Source of the DNA: Burhinus oedicnemus
Lineage: Eukaryota > Chordata > Aves > Charadriiformes > Burhinidae
Direction: 5' to 3'
Length of the DNA stretch: 64,000 bases
Assembly (NCBI GenBank): GCA_008921705.1
Contig: VFFE01007631.1
Span: 2,078,071 to 2,142,070, forward strand
Shown here: piece by piece, positions 14,181-25,172 of the stretch
How positions within the stretch are numbered: position 1 is the first letter of the stretch
Layout: each line of letters begins with the position of its first letter
The notes under the pieces: model-generated
The model's input: the letters and a program-made list of their open reading frames with translations, nothing else
What the model was told of the DNA's origin: nothing
Databases searched by the model: none
Translations under genes and position numbers: made by a program

Positions 14181-17100
14181 CAGGATATGAACTTTCTAAA
14201 ATACCTATCATGTTTTAAAAATAGTAATTTGCTTGCCAGAAGTTCAGAGAAGTATGGTCAACTTGCTTATACAATGCTAGCACTGGAAAGGAGAGCTAGC
14301 CTTCCAAACCATAAAAGGAATATTATCCTTTGCATTGCAAAGGCATTAAACAAAATATTTTTGGTTCTTAATGGTAAAGCTACTGCTTACCCATGAGAAA
14401 AGCAGCAGGGAAACAGGACTTTGATGCTAACAGTTGACAGCCCTCTAATAAAGCAGTCAGTGTTGTAAATTCATATTGAAAAAAAAAAAAAACATATCTG
14501 TAAACCTCAAAAAGTATAGATCCCAGTGGATAAAGTATAAAAAGACGTACATACATACAGACAGATAACAATTCACATTCACTGATTACTTACAACTTTT
14601 TTTTTTTTTTTTACTTCCTTCAAGTACATGACTTACAGTAACTTTTACAAACAGGGCTCTAACCAGGAGCAGTACCCCAACATTCTGTCCTGCTAAAGAA
14701 CTCTTGCAAAATCCTTGTTTTTTTCAAGCTGGTAACAGAAATTTAAAGAGAAGACACTTAAGCAGAACTGCAACATTCTGCCCATTCTAACAGCTGAAGC
14801 ATCAGCCCATGAAAAACAAACATTACCCTGAAGTCTGAATAATTCCAAAGCATGACATACAACCAGTTCTACACAGAGAAGTCTGCAGGGTATCTAAGTA
14901 GCCAGAACTTTCACATATGCCATAAAACCACTATCACAGTATAGATCTCAGAGAGTAGCAATATTTGTAGTATTGGTTAATCCCTTACTGTTGAAAACAA
15001 ATAATTCATACAGAAAATCTCATCTGCCAAAGGAGGAAATTACAGAAAGAAATGAGGGAAAGGTAAAGAATGGCAATTTCAAAAAAGAAAAAGATATGTA
15101 AATCAGAAATCATTGAGCTCTGCCCCTAGACTGCTCCTTTTTCATCCTTTGGTCACGATAATAGCTTTGCTTTGCTTTGTTTCCATTCTCCCTTTCCCTA
15201 ACATCTTTAGAATGGGAGAAAACTTTAGCTACCTCACTGCAGCAAAAAGATGGTTATCACAGCTATTACAGTTAAAGAATAAACAAGGATAATGACTGTT
15301 ATTGCAACAAGCAGAATAGGCCTCAAAGCCACTATCTTACTATGGGTGGCACCCCACCAACTTTGCAGAGCCTACTGCCCTCACTAGGTATTAATTTGAT
15401 CAGTGACCCACCACAGAAATCAGTTGTAGGACACACTCCAGAAATGGGATCAGAAACAAGAGCTGATCAAGCAGGTTTCTATTTCTGATTTTAATCCCTG
15501 TTTTTCATCTAGGCAGACGAGAAAATGACCTTCCTGTGCCTACTACCACATAAGGCTAAGAGACTTAAACTTGTTTGCCAACATATTAAATTTGCTCAAA
15601 CACATCCTTTTCAGTATAAGCACCAAATGCTGAAAACTCAAGCAACAAGCTACAGCATTCTCACACTATGACATCATCCTGTCTGGTATACTTTAATATA
15701 ATTTGGAAATAAAATTTGATTAACTGAGAGCGGCTTAAAGAGGATACATTAAAGATCCAAATTGAGGACACTTATCCAGTAAAATGAAAAAGAAAGCACA
15801 GCACAATGTCCAGTCTTTCCAGTGACTTCTACAGAACAGGCCTTACTGGCTGTTCTGATGCTCTGTTGTAATAGTGACAAATACAGTTATCCTACATGAG
15901 CTGAGTAAAAGCAAGCCACAAGTCCAAACAGTGGGGTTAAGATTTTCTGGTAACTGTGAATATACAAACCAATCGGGGGACAATCTTACCATACAGATTT
16001 GTAAATGGCCCAACAGGGGGAAATTAAGCCGCACATTCCCCACGTGGTTTCAACAACGATGAAACCGATTCCTGGTTTTCAAGCCAAAAACTTCTTTCTA
16101 CTGAAGAAGAGTGCCTGCTTCTAAGTATGTATACTTGCAGGTCTTATTACAGGATGCTCACTGTTTACAGCATCCAGATGATTAACAGGGAAACATCAAC
16201 AAAGACTCTGTGATAATAACCATTTCTATCAAGGCTAGGTTTTAAGTTCATAATCATCATTAGAAATTGTGGTGGAAATACAGATGCTATTCTTGGAGCA
16301 TCAAAAAGAAGAGCATACAAAGACTAAATCAAATACTTCAAAATTACCACTTGTCAAGGCATGTAACACAAAATAATCTCCACCATGTCAGTATAACTAC
16401 TTATGAACTTTAAGAAATGTTAAACATCTGCATTTTACAAGAGCCACAGGGAAAGCAAACAGTTACACTAGTTCATGAGGAATCACTGAGTTAAAAAAAT
16501 CATAACTCTCTTTCCATACAGACCCAAGGCTAACAGGTAGCGATCCTCACTCCCCAGCAGTTTCAAGAGGAAGCTCTGAAGTATCACCTCATATGCAAAG
16601 CAGAGTGCCTGCATCTCCTGCACAGTTATCCATGTTATAATCAAACTGTTCCTACCATTGGTAAGGAACTCTCCTAGCTAATCTATCATCATACGAGCCA
16701 TCACTTTGTGTAACACTAAACAAAACGTATCAGGCTGGTGTAGAGAACTGTAAGATCTAAAAAATTATGGTCTATCCCCCCCACTTCCTGAAAAATGAGT
16801 TTCAGCACAGTGTATTTCTAGTTTCAAAATGAAGAGTAGAAGTACTTAAAAATCATTAAAATGCAGAACACACACTTAAAAGTTAGGCGTGCCATACTAA
16901 TCTGTTTACTAAACTGACAAGAGTGACATCCCCCAGTCCCACGCACATTCCTAAAAGCACAAACGTATCTATGTTGCCATCATGAGCATGTCTCACAGGA
17001 CGATTAGCTTAACTGAAGCTTCATACTTCAGAGGTCTTGTTTGCAGACTAACAGTGTGATCCAACATGAAACACACAGAATATGTGATTACAAGTCTAAG

Positions 17101-17429
17101 TTAAGCAGCTTTTCGCTAGGACAGCTCTTCAAGTTTGAGTCATTTTAAAGGATCTGAAAATAACAATAGCCTAAGGCAAACACGCACATTTGTTTTCCCT
17201 CCACAAACCAAGATTAAAAAAAACATAGCCAGAGGCCATAGAAAGGAGGAGAAAAAAAAAAAAAAAGACAAACGGTGCTTAAATAACCTAAGACATAAGT
17301 CCCCTTACTTCCCGAGGCACAGGCAGCCCGGCAGTTAGAGCTGGAGGAAGACGCTGTTTCCCCATGTGTACTTATTTAAATAGCCTCATTCTTCACTCTG
17401 TGTACACACGGACGCGCAGAGACACTCAC

Positions 17430-17576
17430 CACTTTGTCCATAAGCTTCCAGGTCTTCTCCACAGTCCTCCGGTCGGCAGCTGCCTGCTTGGGGGGGCCCA
17501 CAGCATCCTGAATGGCATCAATGAAGCCCAGGATCCGTCCCTTGCGCGGGTTCCGGCCGTTCAGGGAATTGGCCAT
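17430..17576 (-). CDS. CBLB: CBLB first coding exon (start codon, N-terminal tail, start of helical bundle)
   Basis: This exon encodes residues 1-49, beginning [18 protein letters not shown], continuing through [20 protein letters not shown] and ending KTWKLMDKV. The start is the only ATG fitting CBL-B. It has G at +4 but C at -3, a moderate context. The donor is GTG|GTGAGTGTC at 17429. Upstream, TTTCTCTGTCGTTGCGGGCAG at about 17609-17589 is a good acceptor, leaving 12 bases of 5'UTR (17577-17588) before the ATG. A second AG lies directly before the ATG. The mammalian protein, as I recall it, has a Gly-rich insert between NGRNP and RKGR that is absent here, so this N-terminus is about seven residues shorter. 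CBL-B restrains T-cell and other immune receptor signalling by ubiquitinating activated tyrosine kinases and adaptors. Confidence 0.96.
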
Positions 17577-17774
17577 CTGGGAGCCAAGCTGCCCGCAACG
17601 ACAGAGAAACACAAACTCACAAGGTGCTCCCAAAACATCTTGTCATACAACCGGCCGCAGCCAGTGAGCTAACACTTCCTCCTTCACGGGCAGGAAAGGG
17701 CAAGACCAGGGCATGTTTAGGAGCAAGTTTAACTTTCCATGACAAACAGCGTAAACCCACCTGGCCCGAGTTTA
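17577..17774 (-). other. CBLB: CBLB 5'UTR tip and 3' end of first intron
   Basis: Bases 17577-17588 are probable 5'UTR if the acceptor at 17590-17589 is used. The rest is intron leading back to the CpG island. Open frames crossing it have no methionine start and no similarity I recognise. Confidence 0.6.
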
Positions 17775-18050
17775 CACTGGCAGAAGCGATCCCGGATTTA
17801 GCGTCAACACCAACAACAGGCGGGAGAGGGAACCGTTCCTTCCCCCCCCACCTCCTTCCCCCCGCCGCCGGCGGGGCCCGGCCCTGCCTGCCCGACGGCC
17901 CGGCCCGCCCCGCGCCCGGCTCCGCGCCGCGCCCCGGCCCCCCTCGCCCCCCCGCTCCCTCGGCCGGCCGCGGGCCCCGCCGCACCGGCGGGCAGCGGGC
18001 ACATGCCCCTCACCAGACAACAAAAGGGGAAGACGCGCAGCGGCCGCGGC

Positions 18051-18068
18051 GGGGAGGGGGTGGGGGGG
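18051..18068 (+). other. G-quadruplex-prone G-run in the CBLB CpG island
   Basis: Runs of 4, 5 and 7 G are separated by single bases. The long run can be split, giving four G-tracts with one-base loops. This lies on the plus strand, which is the template strand for CBLB. Confidence 0.6.
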
Positions 18069-18125
18069 AGCAGAAAGAGCAGCAGGCAGGCAGAAACCCG
18101 TAAGGCAGGCGAGTGCCCGGGCAGC

Positions 18126-18143
18126 GGGGGCGGGCGGGCAGGG
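18126..18143 (+). other. Canonical G-quadruplex motif in the CBLB CpG island
   Basis: The pattern G5-C-G3-C-G3-CA-G3 gives four G-tracts with loops of one, one and two bases. It also supplies overlapping GC boxes for Sp1-type factors. Confidence 0.7.
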
Positions 18144-18444
18144 ACCTGGCTCCCGGCGCACGCATACGTACAGGTTAGCACCGCACGGCTTTGTGCCAGG
18201 AGCGAGAGGAGCCGCCGAGAAAAGCCAGGAGCGGGCGCTGGGGGGGAGATGGGGGGAAGGCTCCTCAGCCCCCCCCGCGGCGGCCGCTTCTCCCGTCCTC
18301 AGCCCGGGGCGGCGGCGGAGCGCAGGCGAAGCCTCTCGTCGGACCAGGCTCTCCTCCCTCCGGTGGCGGGCGTCACTGCCCCGGGAGGCAGGCGGAGCGC
18401 ATCGCGCACCCCGGGCCGGCCGCTGCGCCGGCGGAGGAGGGAGC

Positions 18445-18464
18445 NNNNNNNNNNNNNNNNNNNN
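18445..18464. other. Assembly gap (20 N) inside the promoter CpG island
   Basis: Twenty consecutive N interrupt GC-rich sequence between GGAGGGAGC and GATGTCCCGC. Short fixed-size runs like this usually mark a gap of unknown true length, so part of the promoter or first exon may be missing. Any reading frame crossing it is meaningless. Confidence 0.98.
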
Positions 18465-21376
18465 GATGTCCCGCGTTGGAATGGGGCTGAGGAGGCGCAG
18501 GAAGCGGCGAGGGCCGTAAGGCAGTGAGGCAGTGTGTAAACGCTTTCTGGTTAAAAGCGCCCCTTTGTGTATTTTTATTTTGATTTTAGCACTTTCTGTG
18601 GGGATATGGTAAATAAAACCCAACTGATTAGTATGTTACGCTTTTATTTTAGGGCAAGTTTTCTTCTTGGATTTGTATATATTGCCTGTGAATCCCAGAG
18701 AGGAAAGAGTGAGGCTGGCCTGCATAGGGTACAAGACATTTGATTTGAAATTCTTTTGAAGATGTTCCAGGGAGTAATTATGCTTTGCAAGTGTTAATCT
18801 TCTAATTAATTATAATACACAGAAACAAAAATACAACACTTAAAAACTTTGAGGCTGTTTTGAAGACAATTGTATTGGACGAGTGTTTTAAAGTTTTGGT
18901 TTTCTGAAATCGGCAAGTGTGTTTTCTGTAGTAGTTTCCTTTGTAAAGACTTTTAAGAAATGGTTTGTCCTTTTGCTTGATTTTTTTCTATTTTTTCTCA
19001 TTTTTGGCTTTTAATAAAATAGCAGTCAGGAAAAACAGCTGAAAAAGTTGTATACTGTTTCAGTGTTCCTCTTATTTATATTGTCATTTATAGGTATTTT
19101 TAGTGTGGGTATCTTCCTCTTGATTTAAAATGTGTCAAGTTACACCTCTGGGCACACATAGAACAATAAAATATCAGTAATGTCTTCCTCAAAGGTCATT
19201 GTTCCTCTATTGCTGTAAAGTATGAATTGGCAGGTACTTGCCTTAACTGGGTTGAAAGCTTCTCATTTTACTGTAGGCTCTGTAAATTATTCTCTTCTCT
19301 ATGTTGTTTTAAATCTTGGTTTAAAACTCTTACTTGGCAACTCTCCCTATCCTTTTTTTGTTTGGAGCTCAGCTTGCGTAAGATCAGGTTGGTAGTGACT
19401 GCTCACTCTTTTGCCATCTCTTCTTTGGCCATGGATAAAGCAGAGGATCTGATGTAATTTCTGAACTTGATAAATCTTTGGTTCTTTTTCTCGATTGTTT
19501 TGGTTTTGTTGTTGTTATGTCATTCTCTTCATATTCCACACACTGCCAAGAGCTGTGATCTGTGAGTTGCACTTGGTAGCTGTCTGGGGCTGAGTCATGT
19601 TGTCTTGCGGTTCATCTGAGTGCAGAGCCAGCAGGAGCGAGCAGCTTGGTTCCCTGCATCCCTGTGTATGTGTGTTGCGTTACTAAGAGAATAGCCAGCT
19701 CTACAGGGAAAGCGAGTATTTTTCAAACAGCCTTTTTTTCATTGCCTGTGCTGTACAGTAAGTACAGATACTCTGGGAATTACAGTCCTCAGAGGGTCAT
19801 ATGAATGTATGTTGGAAGCAAGCTAGCTGGAAGAAGCAGGTGAAAGAGATACCTGTGGCTTCAGTATCAAGGGTGTTAAAGATGGGTCAAGCTTTTGGAT
19901 GCTATGCTATTGAAAGGACTAGAAGACACAGCATTGCTTTTGTGGTTTCAAGCATGCAGACTGAAAGGACTGTTTGATAGAAGACAGCTGAGGGAGGAGG
20001 AGCAAACAGCTGCCATGTGTTTGAAGTTTGAGGCATGTGCTTGTAAGCAGTGGAGAACATAAGGACTCATCTTGTCCGCTGGATCTATAGGGTTCACAGG
20101 GATTAAAGACCATTGAAAGGGTGGTGGCTGAAGGTACTGGCCACCTGGAATATTTTCATATAGGCCAGCAGCAGTGTGTTAATGTAGCTGTCTGGAGGGA
20201 CATGCGAGAGGGTGTTCCCACTGCCCAACTTCAGGCTCTAACAACCTAAATTAAGATGCTAGTCTGCTATGTATACGTCCATTGAGAGACCACAAGGTGA
20301 CTGACAGCAGAAGCCTAAGTCAGATACTTAGATTCTCTGTGGTAAAGAGTGTCTTTCTGTTTGGACTATATGTAAGGCGCATAGGTAATTTTGATGTCTA
20401 CTAAGGCCCCCGAGTTACGTATGTACAATTAAAATGCCTCCACGGATCTCTCTTACTTGTAAGATCTCTGACTAAATATTTATTTTACTTGTTATTATAC
20501 TGAAGAACATGACAGTTTGGATCTGCTGCTTACAAGTGTTTTAATCACTGTATGAAAACACTACAGAATGGAAATGAGGTAAATCTGAGGTGACAAATTT
20601 TGAGAATTCCACATTACGCGAGACTGATCCTCAGCCTAGTTAAGGCATTAACTAGCCATGTAATGGTGTCTGGATGACTGCTGTAAGGATTTGGTAAAAT
20701 CCTGGAGTGAAAATGATGGAGTGAAGGTGGCTGTAAGTCAGGATATGATAAAGAAATCAAGACAGTGTGACAGAAGGCTTGTTTTGAGCTCTTAAATCCC
20801 TTGGTAAGGTAAGGATTTCGGATCTGAACATTTTACTGAAAGGCAAAATGATGCAACTTCTTGAAAAGCCCAGCTGCTTGGTGGACAGGGAAAAAACAGA
20901 TACAAGAGGTTAAAATTAAACTAACAGTTACATTTGTCCATTGCAGTATTTTCTTATCTATTAACTGCTTTTGGTTTTGTTGGGTGGTTTTGGTTTTTTT
21001 TTGGCTTTGCTGATGACTCTCATTCTTTTGGAGTTGTTAGACACCCTTGTGAATGAAACTTTGTTGCTGCTCTTGAATGAGTTCCATCAAAGAGCCATTG
21101 ACCGTAGTTGGAAGCAAGAGAGATGTTTTGTTTTGGTGTTCTTTGTTCACCATCTATTAAAATATTATTGATTTTCTGCAGTCAGTCAATGTATGTGGTT
21201 TGGAAGCTGTTTTCATTTGTGTGAGTTTTTTTGCCATGTTTCAAATGACTTTTGCCCAAATACGCTGAAACAGAAGAATAATGGAGAGGTCTGATGTAGG
21301 GTTTTGTAGCCACATAAATAAGATAAGGTGCTCCCCTCATGTATGGTATAACTTTTTTTAAAGGTTAATACAGTAT

Positions 21377-21424
21377 GCTGACTTAAGGTTTTGGTAGTAT
21401 TTCTACCATATCACTTAAGTCAGC
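21377..21424. repeat. Two-stage perfect inverted repeat (hairpin)
   Basis: Outer arms gctgacttaag (21377-21387) and cttaagtcagc (21414-21424) are exact reverse complements over 11 bp. Inside them, tggtag and ctacca form a second perfect 6-bp stem around a 5-base loop, with short unpaired bases between the stems. The full hairpin is 48 nt, shorter than a typical microRNA precursor. No family is recognised. Confidence 0.7.
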
Positions 21425-21754
21425 TATTTCAAAAGTTGAATGTGAAGTGACTCCTTGCTAACTGTAACACGATACCCTGGCTATCCCAGCATCCTTAAAC
21501 TTCCAAAGTAATCTCATGGTGTTTTGACTGAATATGTACAATATTATGAGAAGGCAGCTGTTCACAGAGGTGTAGCATTCTGTGGTGTACTGTCAGGCAG
21601 CAGTTTAATGGCTGAGCTCTGACAAGGTCACGCTCTTCGCAGAATGTGCAGTGCCCCAGCAGAAAGCAGCTGGTCCCTCTTTGCATGGAAGCTGAGGCGC
21701 TAAGGGCCACTAGAACCCATGGTTGTTTTGATGCCCTGTATCCATCTGTTCTGT

Positions 21755-21837
21755 AAAAACAAGAAACAAACAAAAAAAAAAACCCCAAAATAAAACACAC
21801 CACAACCCAAGCAAACAAACAAAAAAAGATAAAAGAT
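21755..21837. repeat. A-rich low-complexity block
   Basis: The sequence is dominated by A with interspersed C (caaac, aaacc, aaaac units). Similar blocks occur at about 11870-11905 and 56690-56742. I see no retroposed gene body next to it. Confidence 0.7.
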
Positions 21838-22963
21838 AACTATTGTAACGACAGATACCTTTAAGTTCCAGGGCTGTTTGCTCAAATACATTTTCATTAG
21901 CCCGTTCTAGAAATGTACAATGTCTTATGCGTACCCACCCCCCAAGTATCCAATTATTACATAGTCACCTGTAGTAGCTGTTAAGAATAGTGGAGCAAAT
22001 GGAAAATTCTTTCATGTTATTATTTTACAGTGCCCTCAAGGATGCTAGGCTCTTCAGATCTACAAAAAAATTTAAACCATTTATTTATGATTTTGGGGGT
22101 TGTTAAGCTGCAAGCCACCGTTGTGGTTAACTTTTAAAGTAGATTGCAACGTATTTACCTGTTTTATTATAGGAAAGTCAGAGACAGAAAGCAAAACCAG
22201 TCATCTGTGGCACTCAGAATTCTCTTACTGATAATTTAAGTTGGTTTTCCTGCCTTAGTGGGTAATTACTTAGAGAAAATTGGTGGTAACAATGGCAGTT
22301 TGTTGTTAGATTATTATCCAGTTAATTCAGCTACTTCTAAATATTTTTCTTCTATCTACTTAGATTATGCTTTTCATGGTCATTGAGTCCTCAAGCCTAC
22401 TTTTTTTTTTATTTTGTTACTGATTTCTAGAAATGAAAAAAGGTTATTTTCAAATATGAATAATGTAACGGTTTAACTCACTTTGCTGTTGAACTACTGT
22501 TTAAAAAAAAAAAAAAGACGACTGCTTTTCAAAGTTTCTGTGCGCTGTAGAAATCCATCATTGCTCCAGCAGGCTGTTGCGATACAACTGATAATACAGT
22601 GTTCCTGCATTAGTTCTGTCTGCTAAGGATTTAAATGCTCTTTTTATCCTTGATTTGGAGAGACAAGCTAAATTTGGCTCTGTCTGTACTGTTGTCGAGC
22701 CCTGAGGCCAGGCAGCATGGCACAACAGGGGTGGTAGCCACCTCTTACTAAAATTGCACCACCACCCCCCCACACCCAAAATACCTGCATCCAGGGAGTG
22801 ATCCCTGACCTGTGCTAACCCTGAACTTCCTTGGCATTCGCTTGGGACAACACTAGCTGACACAAGCCAAAACTACTGGGGAGTATCCTAGTAATTTAAC
22901 GCCACAGATTGTCATGTGCTTAGGTCATCATGGCTGTAGTAACTGTATACAGATATAGTTGGA

Positions 22964-23005
22964 GTGTGTGTGTGCGCATATAAATGTACACACGTACACA
23001 CACAC
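22964..23005. repeat. GT/AC inverted dinucleotide repeat
   Basis: A (GT)5 arm at 22964-22973 is complementary to an (AC)5 arm at 22996-23005, separated by a 22-base spacer that itself contains CG and TA alternations. The alternating purine-pyrimidine pattern could adopt Z-DNA or a cruciform. Confidence 0.6.
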
Positions 23006-25148
23006 TGTAATACGGGGCCCTTCATCTCTGTTAATTTTGGTTGGACTTCAAATAATGAATTTACTTTCAGCTGGCTTCCTGAGGAGTGAACCCCTTAAAG
23101 GGCACATTGGAAGTACGTCGGCAAGAATTTTACTGACTAAGGCTCTCAGGCTTACATTTTCAAGTCTTTCATTTGCAATATGAGGAAATCAACTTAAGTA
23201 TGATACTGTTTCCCATGCAAAATATACCAGAACAATTTGCTCGACTATAAGCAATTAGAAAATACATTATCTGTTTGCAGAATGAGTATGAAAACTAATT
23301 GTGAGGCCAGGCCTGTGTTTGTCTATACACCTTGCTAATGAGTTCGTTTGCTGTAAACTAGACAGCCCACTTCAAAACACATCTCCGCCTTAATATATTG
23401 TATTAAAAAAGCGTGTCAGCTTAATTTTAAAACAACCTAACCCTCAGGGAGCAATTTTACTTGAGTTCTTCTGTTTCTTTTCTGTTATTAATTGCATCCA
23501 TCTGCCAGAGCAGGTGCAAAGGCTTTAACTAAGTTCTGTCACTGTAGCACTACCTCTTGAATTTACCCCATCTGTGCGATAGCGTAAAATCAATCAATGT
23601 CAATATCTTATTTTTATTTTTTTCTTTTTTACTCCTGCTCCTGCCAAGTACCATGATCTTAGTTCTTCCTAATCTTGGACTGAGAAAACAATAGCAGCAA
23701 TATTTAAGTCCAACATCCTATTTAATATCCTGCCCAAATACAACTGGGATTTCTTGTTTGACTTAGGAGCTTTCATTCTTTTCCATTCAAATATCTCTGC
23801 TTTCACCAGAATTTTATAAGATTTTCAAACTGTGGTAAGTGGTTGTAAAATATGCACCTAGGGACTTTCCATTGCCATCTTTCTCCAGAGTAGGAGTTGT
23901 ACTTTGACAGGAAACAAGCCTGTGTCTATTGAACACGGTTTAGCAGAGTAAAGATTTCCTCTGTGCTTCTGCAAGTCGAAATAACCTCAATTACTGGAGA
24001 TTTGAACTATATTATTAGCAGCTTTAATTGAAATATTCAAATGAGGCACTGTCATATAGGCTTTTTTCAGCAAGCAACAATTTTCAGTTTACTAAGACAG
24101 TGTCAAACAGGGAAATCATGCAGTGCTAGGAAGTAATAACTTAAGCATTGTGATTTATTTGCTTAAATTTCTTCTTCTGTGCCACTCATTATTGTAGCTT
24201 CTACTGTTCTGTCCGGACTTCTAAAAGAAGACAACTTTTTGTGCTATAATCTTCTTGACTCCTTGACTATGGATTTGTGGTGTATCTTGTGTTTCCTGTA
24301 TGCCTCAAATTCTACCAATGTTTTGCTTGTAAGCAAAGACAGGAACCTTTTGTCTTTGACTGGTGTAATAGATGTGTTGGATTTCCCCCCACACACACAC
24401 TTGCTTACCTTCATTTAAAATAAGTTATTTTTCCAAAGTGAAAGCAAACCATATTTTTTGTAAGGCAAGTCACCATTTTAATAGAACTGAGTAATTTTTG
24501 ACCTTTTGCATGGGTGATTTGCAAACACAAACTGAATACATTTGATATTTGTAATTATTTGCTGAATGCTTCAGAGCATTTAGTTATTCTCAGTCTGAGC
24601 TGACAAGATTTTTGCATCAGTTGCTCATTCTACATAATGCAATTGGTGATTGTATTTTTCTACTTCATTATGAGACTACTTTTTCTTAAGAGGAAAATGA
24701 AAAATAGTGAATCAGACTTCTGGGGAGAGAAATAAGTGATTTTTGCCGTTCTGAAATTCTCATTATAATGCATTAAGCAGTTGAACAGTTGAACAACAGT
24801 GGATACTACATAAAAATGTACTTTTTCATTATTCTATTAATTCTATTGGTATGACAGAGTATAATGCTTGTTTCCATTAAGTTTCTTATTAAGACCTGTT
24901 GTGTCAAATGAAAGATAAAGAGGTCAAAGTGAAACTAATAATTAAGTGAAGCTTGAATTAACCTTTTTCGCTGAGTTTCTGTCATTTTCCTGTCTAGTTT
25001 TCAATACATCCAGTTCTACATGGATGCCCCCATTGTTTAGGCAGTCAGAAAGTGTCCAGCAGAACATTGTCACCCTTGTATCAAACAGCACAAAAGTGAC
25101 TTTAATTACTGAGAATGTGATTTTTCTTTTGTTTTTGTCTGTCCACCA

Positions 25149-25172
25149 CCCCACCCCACCCCTCCCACCCCC
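25149..25172 (-). other. C-rich tract forming a G-quadruplex motif on the minus strand
   Basis: Five C-runs of 4, 4, 4, 3 and 5 are each separated by a single base. On the minus strand this is a five-tract G-quadruplex motif with one-base loops, in otherwise AT-rich intergenic DNA. Confidence 0.75.

Larger units (their letters stand above)
8242..17429 (-). other. CBLB: CBLB intron between the two coding exons (9.2 kb)
   Basis: The intron is bounded by a GTGAGTGTC donor at 17429 and a TATAG acceptor at 8242. It is AT-rich with scattered A and T runs (for example 14479-14492 and 14599-14612). It contains a GT microsatellite (9474-9501), a 29-bp tandem duplication (12582-12639) and a TTTA repeat (14161-14180). 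All open frames in it are under about 90 codons and none resembles a protein I know. I see no CR1 3' end, tRNA or other RNA gene. Confidence 0.85.
17775..18545 (-). promoter_or_regulatory. CBLB: CpG-island promoter and probable non-coding first exon of CBLB
   Basis: This block is sharply GC- and CpG-rich inside AT-rich DNA and sits just upstream of the first coding exon. GC boxes (for example the GGGCGGGCGGG run near 18130) and the lack of an obvious TATA box fit a dispersed vertebrate CpG-island promoter. The first exon cannot be placed from sequence alone. Candidate minus-strand donors are CTG|GTGAGGGG at 18014/18013 and CCT|GTACGTAT at 18172/18171, with the start of transcription then upstream of about 18200. 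The right edge falls off to AT-rich DNA after about 18540. A divergent non-coding transcript from the plus strand is common at such islands but is not shown here. A 20-N gap interrupts the island. Confidence 0.85.

Noticed and set aside
14150..14190. Plus-strand acceptor-like sequence TTTATTTACAGG
   Set aside because: It arises from the TTTA microsatellite, and the host gene is on the other strand.
17772..18623. 283-codon minus-strand open frame across the CpG island
   Set aside because: It runs through the 20-N gap, its translation is Pro/Arg/Ala/Gly-rich as expected of random GC-rich DNA, and several other long frames cover the same bases. It is a composition artefact.
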